DNA of 64,000 nt from Delphinus delphis (lineage: Eukaryota > Chordata > Mammalia > Artiodactyla > Delphinidae), in NCBI RefSeq assembly GCF_949987515.2, contig NW_027192650.1:3720001-3784000 (forward strand), given 5' to 3'. Of this stretch, positions 25,278 to 37,926 are shown in pieces (positions within the stretch are counted from its first letter, which is position 1; every line of letters starts with the position of its first letter). The translations under genes were made by a program, and so were the position numbers. Under the pieces are notes generated by a model. The model had not been told where the DNA came from. It worked only from the letters and a program-made list of their open reading frames with translations, and searched no databases.

Positions 25278-26867
25278 GATAGGATTGGAGAGGTTCGGTG
25301 AGCAAATGAAGACCCTTTGAAGTCATATTGCATGGTACCCATTCCACGGGTCTCAACTCTCCAGGTTTAAGGTATTCTTCCTTCAGCTAAAACATGCATG
25401 TGGAACCCAGAGTATGATCAACCATGTGAACGGGAGACGTGTTCAAATATGTCTCAGTTTTCCTCCCCTGGTACTCGGGTTCAACATTCCAGACGCTTTA
25501 CTAACACTCTCCCGACTTGGAGAGTCAGTCCCTTTAACCTCCTGTTTGGCCCAGTTTGCAATTTTTGCGGAAGATGAACAGGAATAGCGAGAACCAATGA
25601 GAGACTAGCTGGAGGTGTCTGGACGGGCAAATTTAACTCTCATTTCACACCAGGAAGAGGAAATAACCAAAGGCTCAGCGTGCCGTACCGGAACCAGTTT
25701 AGGGCCTGAAGCCATCCTGCAGTGTTGCGGCCAGCTCCAAAGAAAGCGAGTTGAAGAAAGGAGCTCAGGGGCACTGTAATTCACAAACCTGCAGAGTTAT
25801 AAATGACAGCTATCGTCCAAAAATAGACTGAAGTAAGGCTGCCAAGAGGACTTGAAAGCGGGGCAGAATTGCAGGAAACTGATTTCAGGAGGTAGACTGG
25901 AATTGCATTGAAAGCATAGGAAAAGAGGCAGAACGTCCACAATGATGCACTTGGCCAAAAAGGGCGTATGCGTTTTTTCCTGAATATATTCAGGAAAAAA
26001 CGCATACGCCCTTTTTGGCCAACCAAGCAAGCTTGCAAAGGAAATCTGCACTACAATGAAGTCTCACTTCCCCCCGGTCAAAATGGCCATCTGAAAAAAG
26101 TGTAAAATCCAGAAAGGCAGGACAGGCCATGGAGAACTGGGAGCCTTGTTATGCTGATGGGCGGGATGTAAATTGCCAACAGACACTCGGGAGAAGTGTA
26201 TGGTGTTTCCTGAAACATCTAAAAAACAAAGCAACAGAGCCTAGGGCACTGCCACTTATGGTCCTATAGCTTAAGGAAATTAAAATCAAAAAGACACAGC
26301 CACCCCAAATTTGGGACCCCTCTGTTTACAAGAACCTCGTTTACAGTACAAGTTCAACATCGCAGAAAGTGAAAAATGGATAAAGAAGTTGTGGTATTTA
26401 CTTACAAAGCAATATCACTCAGCAATGAAATCTGTGTCATCAGGCCCTTAGCAGCACAATGAGTGGATTCAGGTATGATGATTCTAACTGAAATAAGTCA
26501 CACAGAAAAAGAAACATCATAAGATATCAGTAATACACGGAATGTAAACTTGGCTACACAGGAACTGAATTACAGAACAGAACAGGGTCTCAAATTTAGA
26601 AAACCAACTTATGCTTGCTTAAGGGGAAAGGTGAGTTGGGGTGCTGCATAAAACCAGAGATTGAAATGAGCACAGATAAAGTTCCTTAAGCCAAATATGG
26701 AATAGACAAGAGCTACTCCTTGCTCAACGAAATGGACTCAACACCGCATATTAAACGCCTAAGAATGTACCTGACTAGTAAGTATCTTAAAACCTATGGA
26801 TTGCTATGTCTCCGAAAGAGAATCAAGCGTGTGTACAGGGGCATAAACGCAGCATAAACGCAGCAGT
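25278..26867 (+). repeat. Satellite monomer 17 (1590 bp, 11-bp duplication)
   Basis: agtcagtccc; palindrome 25951-26022 is perfect; tail alpha. Private variants gggttcaacattcc, tttcacaccagg, accagtttagg and ggaaactgattt are all shared with monomer 19. Confidence 0.95.
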
Positions 26868-27660
26868 GATAGGATTGGAGAGGTTCGGTGAGCAAATGAA
26901 GACCCTTTGAAGTCATATTGCATGGTACCCATTACACGGGTCTCAACTCTCCAGGTTTAAGGTATTCTTCCTTCAGCTAAAACATGCATGTGGAACCCAA
27001 GTATGATCAACCATGTGAACGGGAGACGTGTTCAAATATGTCTCAGTTTTCCTCCCCTGGTACTCGGGTGCAACATTCCAGACGCTTTACTAACACTCTC
27101 CCGACTTGGAGAGTCAGTCCCTTTAACCTCCTGTTTGGCCCAGTTTGCAATTTCTGCGGAAGATGAACAGGAATAGCGAGAACCAATGAGAGGCTAGCTG
27201 GAGGTGTCTGGACAGGCAAATTTAACTCTCATTTCCCACCAGGAAGAGGAATTAACCAAAGGCTCAGCATGCCGGGCCGACAACAGATTAGGGCCTGAAG
27301 CCATCCTGCGGTGTTGCGGCCAGGTCACAAGAAAGCGAGTTGAAGAAAGGAGCTCAGGGGCACTGTAATTCACAAACCTGCAGAGTTATAAATGACAGGT
27401 ATCATCCAAAAATAGACTGAAGTAAGGCGGCCAAGAGGACTTGAATGCGGGGCAGAATTGCAGGAAACCGATTTCAGGAGGTAGACTGGAATTGCATTGA
27501 AAGCATAGGAAAAGAGGTAGAACGTCCACAATGATGCACTTGGCCAAAAAGGGCGTATGCGTTTTTTCCTGAATATATTCAGGAAAAAACGCATACGCCC
27601 TTTTTGGCCAACCAAGCAAGCTTGCAAAGGAAATCTGCACTACAATGAAGTCTCACTTCC
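25346..27660 (+). repeat. Two-monomer duplication block, copy 1 (partner 28513-30827)
   Basis: About 2.3 kb matches the partner at a constant 3,167-bp offset, including rare variants gggttcaacattcc, accagtttagg, the 11-bp duplication, gccgacaacag and gacaggtatcatcc. I saw only two single-base differences by eye (ctccaaag/ctcaaaag and tctgcgg/tctgtgg). Similarity ends at the C tract near 27661. Confidence 0.9.
26842..26863 (+). repeat. 11-bp tandem duplication (cataaacgcag x2) at the end of monomer 17
   Basis: Copies at 26842-26852 and 26853-26863, identical to the duplications at 22093 and 30009. Confidence 0.97.
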
Positions 27661-28444
27661 ACCCGGTCAAAAGGGCCATCTGAAAAAAAATGTAAAATCC
27701 AGAAAGGCAACAGGCCATTGAGAACTGGGAGCCTTGTTATGCTGATGGGCGGGATGTAAATTGCCAACAGACACTTGGGAGTAGTGTATGGTGTTTCCTC
27801 AAACATCTAAAAAACAAAGCAACAGAGCCTAGGGCACTTCCACTTATGGTCCTATAGCTTAGGGAAATTAAAATCAAAAAGACACAGCCACTCCAAAGTT
27901 TGGAACGGCTCTGTTTACAAGAACCTCGTTTACAGTACAAGTTCAACATCGCAGAAAGTGAAAAATGGATAAAGAATTTGTGGTATTCACTTACAAAGCA
28001 ATATCACTCAGCAATGAAATCTATGTCATCAGGCCCTTAGCAGCACAATGAGTGGATTCAGGTGTAATGATTCTAACTGAAATAAGTCACACAGAAAAAG
28101 AAACATCATAAGATATCAGTAATACACGGAATGGAAACTTGGCTACACAGGAACTGAATTACAGAACACAACAGGGTCTCAAATTTAGAAAACCAACTTA
28201 TGCTTGCTTAAGGGGAAAGGTGAGTTGGGGTGCTGCATAAAACCAGAGATTGAAATGAGCACAGATAAAGTTCCTTAAGTCAAATATGGAATAGACAAGA
28301 GCTACTCCTTGCTCAACGAAATGGACTCAACACCCCATATTACACGCCTAAGAATGTACCTGACTAGTAAGTATCTTAAAACCTATGGATTGCTATGTCT
28401 CCAAAGAGAATCAAGCGTGTGTACAGGGGCATAAACGCAGCAGT
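26868..28444 (+). repeat. Satellite monomer 18 (1577 bp)
   Basis: Head A, agtcagtccc. Palindrome 27540-27611 is perfect. The first half is a twin of monomer 20. The second half (cacttgggagtagtg, tttcctcaaac, ccactccaaag) is a twin of the second half of monomer 25. Confidence 0.95.
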
Positions 28445-30034
28445 GATAGGATTGGAGATGTTCGGTGAGCAAATGAAGACCCTTTGAAGTCATATTGCAT
28501 GGTACCCATTACACGGGTCTCAACTCTCCAGGTTTAAGGTATTCTTCCTTCAGCTAAAACATGCATGTGGAACCCAGAGTATGATCAACCATGTGAACGG
28601 GAGACGTGTTCAAATATGTCTCAGTTTTCCTCCCCTGGTACTCGGGTTCAACATTCCAGACGCTTTACTAACACTCTCCCGACTTGGAGAGTCAGTCCCT
28701 TTAACCTCCTGTTTGGCCCAGTTTGCAATTTTTGCGGAAGATGAACAGGAATAGCGAGAACCAATGAGAGACTAGCTGGAGGTGTCTGGACGGGCAAATT
28801 TAACTCTCATTTCACACCAGGAAGAGGAAATAACCAAAGGCTCAGCGTGCCGTACCGGAACCAGTTTAGGGCCTGAAGCCATCCTGCAGTGTTGCGGCCA
28901 GCTCAAAAGAAAGCGAGTTGAAGAAAGGAGCTCAGGGGCACTGTAATTCACAAACCTGCAGAGTTATAAATGACAGCTATCGTCCAAAAATAGACTGAAG
29001 TAAGGCTGCCAAGAGGACTTGAAAGCGGGGCAGAATTGCAGGAAACTGATTTCAGGAGGTAGACTGGAATTGCATTGAAAGCATAGGAAAAGAGGCAGAA
29101 CGTCCACAATGATGCACTTGGCCAAAAAGGGCGTATGCGTTTTTTCCTGAATATATTCAGGAAAAAACGCATACGCCCTTTTTGGCCAACCAAGCAAGCT
29201 TGCAAAGGAAATCTGCACTACAATGAAGTCTCACTTCCCCCCGGTCAAAATGGCCATCTGAAAAAAGTGTAAAATCCAGAAAGGCAGGACAGGCCATGGA
29301 GAACTGGGAGCCTTGTTATGCTGATGGGCGGGATGTAAATTGCCAACAGACACTCGGGAGAAGTGTATGGTGTTTCCTGAAACATCTAAAAAACAAAGCA
29401 ACAGAGCCTAGGGCACTGCCACTTATGGTCCTATAGCTTAAGGAAATTAAAATCAAAAAGACACAGCCACCCCAAATTTGGGACCCCTCTGTTTACAAGA
29501 ACCTCGTTTACAGTACAAGTTCAACATCGCAGAAAGTGAAAAATGGATAAAGAAGTTGTGGTATTTACTTACAAAGCAATATCACTCAGCAATGAAATCT
29601 GTGTCATCAGGCCCTTAGCAGCACAATGAGTGGATTCAGGTATGATGATTCTAACTGAAATAAGTCACACAGAAAAAGAAACATCATAAGATATCAGTAA
29701 TACACGGAATGTAAACTTGGCTACACAGGAACTGAATTACAGAACAGAACAGGGTCTCAAATTTAGAAAACCAACTTATGCTTGCTTAAGGGGAAAGGTG
29801 AGTTGGGGTGCTGCATAAAACCAGAGATTGAAATGAGCACAGATAAAGTTCCTTAAGCCAAATATGGAATAGACAAGAGCTACTCCTTGCTCAACGAAAT
29901 GGACTCAACACCGCATATTAAACGCCTAAGAATGTACCTGACTAGTAAGTATCTTAAAACCTATGGATTGCTATGTCTCCGAAAGAGAATCAAGCGTGTG
30001 TACAGGGGCATAAACGCAGCATAAACGCAGCAGT
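28445..30034 (+). repeat. Satellite monomer 19 (1590 bp, 11-bp duplication)
   Basis: Twin of monomer 17 at an offset of 3,167 bp. Palindrome 29118-29189 is perfect. Tail alpha. Confidence 0.95.
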
Positions 30035-30827
30035 GATAGGATTGGAGAGGTTCGGTGAGCAAATGAAGACCCTTTGAAGTCATATTGCATGGTACCCATT
30101 ACACGGGTCTCAACTCTCCAGGTTTAAGGTATTCTTCCTTCAGCTAAAACATGCATGTGGAACCCAAGTATGATCAACCATGTGAACGGGAGACGTGTTC
30201 AAATATGTCTCAGTTTTCCTCCCCTGGTACTCGGGTGCAACATTCCAGACGCTTTACTAACACTCTCCCGACTTGGAGAGTCAGTCCCTTTAACCTCCTG
30301 TTTGGCCCAGTTTGCAATTTCTGTGGAAGATGAACAGGAATAGCGAGAACCAATGAGAGGCTAGCTGGAGGTGTCTGGACAGGCAAATTTAACTCTCATT
30401 TCCCACCAGGAAGAGGAATTAACCAAAGGCTCAGCATGCCGGGCCGACAACAGATTAGGGCCTGAAGCCATCCTGCGGTGTTGCGGCCAGGTCACAAGAA
30501 AGCGAGTTGAAGAAAGGAGCTCAGGGGCACTGTAATTCACAAACCTGCAGAGTTATAAATGACAGGTATCATCCAAAAATAGACTGAAGTAAGGCGGCCA
30601 AGAGGACTTGAATGCGGGGCAGAATTGCAGGAAACCGATTTCAGGAGGTAGACTGGAATTGCATTGAAAGCATAGGAAAAGAGGTAGAACGTCCACAATG
30701 ATGCACTTGGCCAAAAAGGGCGTATGCGTTTTTTCCTGAATATATTCAGGAAAAAACGCATACGCCCTTTTTGGCCAACCAAGCAAGCTTGCAAAGGAAA
30801 TCTGCACTACAATGAAGTCTCACTTCC
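28513..30827 (+). repeat. Two-monomer duplication block, copy 2 (partner 25346-27660)
   Basis: Second copy of the block above, directly following it in the array. This is consistent with one unequal crossover of about two repeat units. Confidence 0.9.
30009..30030 (+). repeat. 11-bp tandem duplication (cataaacgcag x2) at the end of monomer 19
   Basis: Copies at 30009-30019 and 30020-30030. Expected here, since monomer 19 is a duplicate of monomer 17. Confidence 0.97.
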
Positions 30828-31613
30828 CCCCGGTCAAAAGGGCCATCTGAAAAAAGTGTAAAATCCAGAAAGGCAGGACAGGCCATGGAGAACTGGGAGC
30901 CTTGTTATGCTGATGGGTGGGATGTAAATTGCCAACAACCACTCGGGAGAAGTGTATGGTGTTTCCTGAAACATTTAAAAAACAAAGCAACAGAACCTAG
31001 GGCACTTCCACTTATGGTCCTATAGCTTAGGGAAATTAAAATCAAAAAGACACAGCCACCCTAAAGTTTTGAATGGCTCTGTTTACAAGAACCTCGTTTA
31101 CAGTACAAGTTCAACATCGCAGAAAGTGAAAAATGGATAAAGAAGTTGTGGTATTTACTTACAAAGCAATATCACTCAGCAATGAAATCTATGTCATCAG
31201 GCCCTTAGCAGCACAATGAGTGGATTCATGTATGATGATTCTAACTGAAATAAGTCACACAGAAAAAGAAACATCATAAGATATCAGTAATACACGGAAT
31301 GTAAACTTGGCTACACAGGAACTGAATTACAGAACAGAACAGGGTCTCAAATTTAGAAAACCAACTTATTCTTGCTTAAGGGTAAAGGTGAGTTGGGGTG
31401 CTGCATAAAACCAGAGATTGAAATGAGCACAGATAAAGTTCCTTAAGTCAAATATGGAATAGACAAGAGCTACTCCTTGCTCAACGAAATGGACTCAACA
31501 CCGCATATTAAACGCCTAAGAATGTACCTGACTAGTAAGTATCTTAAAACCTATGGATTGCTATGTCTCCGAAAGAGAATCAAGCATGTGTACAGGGGCA
31601 TAAACGCAGCAGT
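30035..31613 (+). repeat. Satellite monomer 20 (1579 bp)
   Basis: First half is a twin of monomer 18 (gccgacaacag, gacaggtatcatcc, gaatgcgggg). Second half is a twin of monomer 26 (acatttaaaaaac, aaagttttgaatgg, gattcatgtatg). Palindrome 30707-30778 is perfect. Tail alpha. Confidence 0.95.
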
Positions 31614-33193
31614 GATAGGATTGGAGAGGTTCGGTGAGCAAATGAAGACCCTTTGAAGTCATATTGCATGGTACCCATTCCACGGGTTTCAACTACCCAG
31701 GTTTAAGGTATTCTTCCTTCAGCTAAAACATGCATGTGGAACCTAGAGTATGATCAACCATGTGATCGGGAGACGTGTTCAAATATGTCTCAGTTTTCAT
31801 ACCCTGGTACTCGGGTGCAACATTCCAGACGCTTTACTAACACTCTCCCGACTTGGAGAGTCAGTCCCTTTAACCTCCTGTTTGGCCCAGTTTGCAATTT
31901 CTGCGGAAGATGAACAGGAATAGCGAGAACCAATGAGAGGCTAGCTGGAGGTGTCTGGACGGGCAAATTTAACTCTCATTTCCCACCAGGAAGAGGAAAT
32001 AACCAAAGGCTCAGCGTGCCGTACCGGAACCAGATTAGGGCCTGAAGACATCCTGCGGTGTTGCGGCCAGGTCACAAGAAAGCGAGTTGAAGAAAGGAGC
32101 TCAGGGGCACTGTAATTCACAAACCTGCAGAGTTATAAATGACAGGTATCATCCAAAAATAGACTGAAGTAAGGCTGCCAAGAGGACTTGAAATCGGGGC
32201 AGAATTGCAGGAAACCGATTTCAGGAGGTAGACTGGAATTGCATTGAAAGCATAGGAAAAGAGGCAGAACGTCCACAATGATGCACTTGGCCAAAAAGGG
32301 CGTATGCGTTTTTTCCTGAATATTTTCAGGAAAAAACGCATACGCCCTTTTTGGCCAACCAAGCAACCTTGCAAAGGAAATCTGCACTACAATGAAGTCT
32401 CACTTCCCCCCGGTCAAAAGGGCCATCTGAAAAATGTGTAAAATCCAGAAAGGCAGGACAGGCCATGGAGAACTGGGAGCCTTGTTATGCTGATGGGCGG
32501 GATGTAAATTGCCAACAGACACTCGGGAGAAGTGTATGGTGTTTCCTGAAACATCTAAAAAACAATGCAACAGAGCCTAGGGAACTGCCACTTATGGTCC
32601 TATAGCTTAGGGAAATTAAAATCAAAAAGACACAGCCACCCCAAAGTTTGGGACACCTCTGTTTACAAGAACCTCGTTTACAGTACAAGTTCAACATCGC
32701 AGAAAGTGAAAAATGGATAAAGAAGTTGTGGTATTCACTTACAAAGCAATATCACTCAGCAATGAAATCTGTGTCATCAGGCCCTTAGCAGCACAATGAG
32801 TGGATTCAGGTATGATGATTCTAACTGAAATAAGTCACACAGAAAAAGAAACATCATAAGATATCAGTAATACACGGAATGGAAACTTGGCTACACAGGA
32901 ACTGAATTACAGAACACAACAGGGTCTCAAATTTAGAAAACCAACTTATTCTTGCTTAATGGTAAAGGTGAGTTGGGGTGCTGCATAAAACCAGAGATTG
33001 AAATGAGCACAGATAAACTTCCTTAAGCCAAATATGGAATAGACAAGAGCTACTCCTTGCTCAACGAAATGGACTCAACACCCCATATTAAACGCCTAAG
33101 AATGTACCTGACTAGTAAGTATCTTAAAACCTATGGATTGCTATGTCTCCGAAAGAGAATCAAGCATGTGTACAGGGGCATAAACGCAGCAGT
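31614..33193 (+). repeat. Satellite monomer 21 (1580 bp)
   Basis: Head F, agtcagtccc. Palindrome 32287-32358 has one mismatch at its centre (gaatattttc). Tail alpha, with ttcttgcttaatggtaaagg shared with monomer 27. Confidence 0.95.
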
Positions 33194-34771
33194 GATAGGA
33201 TTGGAGAGGTTCGGTGAGCAAATGAAGACCCTTTGAAGTCATATTGCATGGCACCCATTCCACGGGTTTCAACTACCCAGGTTTAAGGTATTCTTCCTTC
33301 AGCTAAAACATGCATGTGGAACCTAGAGTATGATCAACCATGTGAACGGGAGACGTGTTCAAATATGTCTCAGTTTTCCTCCCCTGGTACTCGGGTGCAA
33401 CATTCCAGACGCTTTACTAACACTCTCCCCACATGGAGAGTCAGTCCCTTTAACCTCCTGTTTGGCCCAGTTTGCAATTTCTGCAGAAGATGAACAGGAA
33501 TAGCGAGAACCAATGAGAGGCTAGCTGGAGGTGTCTGGACGGGCAAATTTAACTCTCATTTCCCACCAGGAAGAGGAATTAACCAAAGGCTCAGCATGCC
33601 GGGCCGGAACCAGATGAGGGCCTGAAGCCATCCTGCGGTGTTGCGGCCAGCTCACAAGAAAGCGAGTTGAAGAAAGGAGCTCAGGGGCACTGTAATTCAC
33701 AAACCTGCAGAGTTATAAATGAGAGCTATCGTCCAAAAATAGACGGAAGTAAGGCTGCCAAGAGGACTTGAAAGCGGGGCAGAATTGCAGGAAACCGATT
33801 TCAGGAGGTAGACTGGAATTGCATTGAAAGCATAGGAAAAGAGGCAGAACGTCCACAATGATGCACTTGGCCAAAAAGGGTGTATGCGTTTTTTCCTGAA
33901 TATATTCAGGAAAAAACGCATACGCCCTTTTTGGCCAACCAAGCAAGCTTGCAAAGGAAATCTGCACTACAATGAAGTCTCACTTCCCCCCCGGTCAAAA
34001 GGGCCATCTGAAAAAAGTATAAAATCCAGAAAGGCAGGACAGGCCATGGAGAACTGGGAGCCTTGTTATGCTGATGGGCGGGATGTAAATTGCCAACAGA
34101 CACTCGGGAGAAGTGTATGGTGTTCCTGAAACATCTAAAAAACAAAGCAACAGAGCCTAGGGCACTGCCACTTATGGTCCTATAGCTTAGGGAAATTAAA
34201 ATCAAAAAGACACAGCCACCCCAAAGTTTGGGACGCCTCTGTTTACAAGAACCTCGTTTACAGTACAAGTTCAACATCGCAGAAAGTGAAAAATGGATAA
34301 AGAAGTTGTGGTATTTACTTACAAAGCAATATCACACAGCAATGAAATCTATGTCATCAGGCCCTTAGCATCACAATGAGTGGATTCAGGTATGATGATT
34401 CTAACTGAAATAAGTCACACAGAAAAAGAAACATCATAAGATATCAGTAATACACGGAATGTAAACTTGGCTACACAGGAACGGAATTACAGAACAGAAC
34501 AGGGTCTCAAATTTAGAAAACCAACTTATGCTTGCTTAAGGGGAAAGGTGAGTTGGGGTGCTGCATAAAACCAGAGATTGAAATGAGCACAGATAAAGTT
34601 CCTTAAGTCAAATGGAATAGAGAAGAGCTACTCCTTGCTCAACGAAATGGACTCAACACCGCATATTAAACGCCTAAGAATGTACCTGACTAGTAAGTAT
34701 CTTAAAACCTATGGATTGCTATATCTCCGAAAGAGAATCAAGCATGTGTACAGGGGCATAAACGCAGCAGT
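33194..34771 (+). repeat. Satellite monomer 22 (1578 bp)
   Basis: Head F, agtcagtccc. Palindrome 33867-33938 has one CpG-transition mismatch (gggtgtatg). Shares atgagagctatc, agacggaag and a 7-C tract with monomer 28. Tail alpha. Confidence 0.95.
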
Positions 34772-36350
34772 GATAGGATTGGAGAGGTTGGGTGAGCAAA
34801 TGAAGACCCTTTGAAGTCATATTGCATGGTACCCATTACACGGGTCTCAACTCTCCAGGTTTAAGGTATTCTTCCTTCAGCTAAAACATGCATGTGGAAC
34901 CCAAGTATGATCAACCATGTGAACGGGAGACGTGTTCAAATATGTCTCAGTTTTCCTCCCCTGGTACTCGGGTGCAACATTCCAGACGCTTTACTAACAC
35001 TCTCCCGACTTGGAGAGTCAGTCCCTTTAACATCCTGTTTGTCCCAGTTTGCAATTTCTGCGGAAGATGAACAGGAATAGCGAGAACCAATGAGAGGCTA
35101 GCTGGAGGTGTCTGGACGGGCAAATTTAACTCTCATTTCCCACCAGGAAGAGGAATTAACCAAAGGCTCAGCGTGCCGGGCCGGAACCAGATTAGGGCCT
35201 GAAGCCATCCTGCGGTGTTGCGGCCAGGTCACAAGAAAGCGAGTTGAAGAAAGGAGCTCAGGGGCACTGTAATTCACAAACCTGCAGAGTTATAAATGAC
35301 AGCTATCGTCCAAAAATAGACTGAAGTAAGGTTGCCAAGAGGACTTGAAAACGGGGCAGAATTGCAGGAAACCGATTTCAGGAGGTAGACTGGAATTGCA
35401 TTGAAAGCATAGGAAAAGAGGCAGAACGTCCACAATGATGCACTTGGCCAAAAAGGGCGTATGCGTTTTTTCCTGAATATATTCAGGAAAAAACGCATAC
35501 GCCCTTTTTGGCCAACCAAGCAAGCTTGCAAAGGAAATCTGCACTACAATGAAGTCTCACTTCCCCCCGGTCAAAAGGGCCATCTGAAAAAAGTGTAAAA
35601 TCCAGAAAGGCAGGACAGGCCATGGAGAACTGGGAGCCTTGTTATGCTGATGGGCGGGATGTAAATTGGCAACAGAAACTCGGGAGAAGTGTATGGTGTT
35701 TCCTGAAACATCTAAAAAACAAAGCAACAGAGCCTAGGGCAATTCCACTTATGGTCCTATAGCTTAGGGAAATTAAAATCAAAAAGACACAGCCACCCCA
35801 AAGTTTGGAACGGCTCTGTTTACAAGAACCTCGTTTACAGTAGAAGTTCAACATCGCAGAAAGTGAAAAATGGATAAAGAACTTGTGGTACTTACGTACA
35901 ATGCAGTATCACTCAGCAATGAAATCTATGTCATCAGGCCCGTAGCAGCATAATGAGTAGATTCAGGTACGATGATTCTAACTGAAATAAGTCACACAGA
36001 AAAAGAAACATCATAAGATATCACTAATACACGGAATGTAAACTTGGCTACACAGGAACTGAATTCCAAAACAGAACAGGTTCTCAAATTTTGAAAACCA
36101 ACTTATGCTTGCTTAAGGGGAAAGGTGAGTTGGGTTGCTGCATAAAACCAGAGATTGAAATGATCACAGATAAAGTTCCTTAAGCCAAATATGGAATAGA
36201 CAAGAGCTACTCCTTGCTCAATGAAATGGACTCAACACCGCATATTAAATGCCTAAGAATGTACCTGACTAGTAAGTATCTTAAAACCTATGGATTGCTA
36301 TGTCTCCGAAAGAGAATCAAGCATGTGTACAGGGGCATAAACGCAGCAGT
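34772..36350 (+). repeat. Satellite monomer 23 (1579 bp)
   Basis: Head A starting gagaggttgggtgagc (shared with monomer 25), agtcagtccc, with tttgtcccag shared with monomer 24. Palindrome 35444-35515 is perfect. Tail beta. Confidence 0.95.
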
Positions 36351-37926
36351 GATAGGATTGGAGAGGTTCGGTGAGCAAATGAAGACCCTTTGAAGTCATA
36401 TTGCATGGTACCCATTACACGGGTCTCAACTCTCCAGGTTTAAGGTATTCTTCCTTCAGCTAAAACATGCATGTGGAACCCAAGTATGATCAACCATGTG
36501 AACGGGAGACGTGTTCAAATATGTCTCAGTTTTCCTCCCCTGGTACTCGGGTGCAACATTCCAGACGCTTTACTAACACTCTCCCGACTTGGAGAGTCAG
36601 TCCCTTTAAGCTCCTGTTTGTCCCAGTTTGCAATTTCTGCGGAAGATGAACAGGAATAGCGAGAACCAATGAGAGGCTAGCTGGAGGTGTCTGGACGGGC
36701 AAATTTAACTCTCATTTCCCACCAGGAAGAGGAAATAACCAAAGGCTCAGCGTGCCGTACCGGAACCAGATTAGGGCCTGAAGCCATCCTGCGGTGTTGC
36801 GGCCAGCTCAAAAGAAAGCGAGTTGAAGAAAGGAGCTCAGGGGCACTGTAATTCACAAACCTGCAGAGTTATAAATGACAGCTATCGTCCAAAAATAGAC
36901 TGAAGTAAGGCTGCCAAGAGGACTTGAAAGCGGGGCAGAATTGCAGGAAACCGATTTCAGGAGGTAGACTGGAATTGCACTGAAAGCATAGGAAAAGAGG
37001 CAGAACGTCCACAATGATGCACTTGGCCAAAAAGGGCGTATGCGTTTTTTCCTAAATATATTCAGGAAAAAACGCATACGCCCTTTTTGGCCAACCAAGG
37101 AAGTTGCAAAGTAAATCTGCACTACAATGAAGTCTCACTTCCCCCCGGTCAAAAGGGCCATATGAAAAAAGTATAAAATCCAGAAAGGCAGGACAGGCCA
37201 TGGAGTACTGGGAGCCTTGTTATGCTGATGGGCGGCATGTAAATTGCCAACAACCACTCGGGAGAAGTGTATGGTGTTTCCTGAAACATCTAAAAAATAA
37301 AGCAACAGATTCTAGGGCACTTCCACTTATGGTCCTATAGCTTAGGGAAATTAAAATCAAAAAGACACAGCCACCCCAAAGTTTGGAACGGCTCTGTTTA
37401 CAAGAACCTCGTTTACAGTACAAGTTCAACATCGCAGAAAGTGAAAAATGGATAAAGAAGTTGTGGTATTTACTTACAAAGCAATATCACTCAGCAATGA
37501 AATCTGTGTCATCAGGCCCTTAGCAGCACAATGAGTGGATTCAGGTATGATGATTCTAACTGAAGTAAGTCACACAGAAAAAGAAACATCATAAGATATC
37601 AGTAATACACGGAATGTAAACTTGGCTACACAGGAACTGAATTACAGAACAGAACAGGGTCTCAAGTTTAGAAAACCAACTTATGCTTGCTTAAGGGGAA
37701 AGGTGAGTTGGGGTGCTGCATAAAACCAGAGATTGAAATGAGCACAGATAAAGTTCCTTAAGTCAAATGGAATAGAGAAGAGCTACTCCTTGCTCAACGA
37801 AATGGACTCAACACCGCATATTAAACGCCTAAGAATGTACCTGACTAGTAAGTATCTTAAAACCTATGGATTGCTATATCTCCGAAAGAGAATCAAGCAT
37901 GTGTACAGGGGCATAAACGCAGCAGT
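36351..37926 (+). repeat. Satellite monomer 24 (1576 bp)
   Basis: Head A, agtcagtccc. Palindrome 37023-37094 has one mismatch (ttcctaaatat). A cluster of changes follows it (ccaaggaagttgcaaagtaaa). Tail alpha. Confidence 0.95.
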
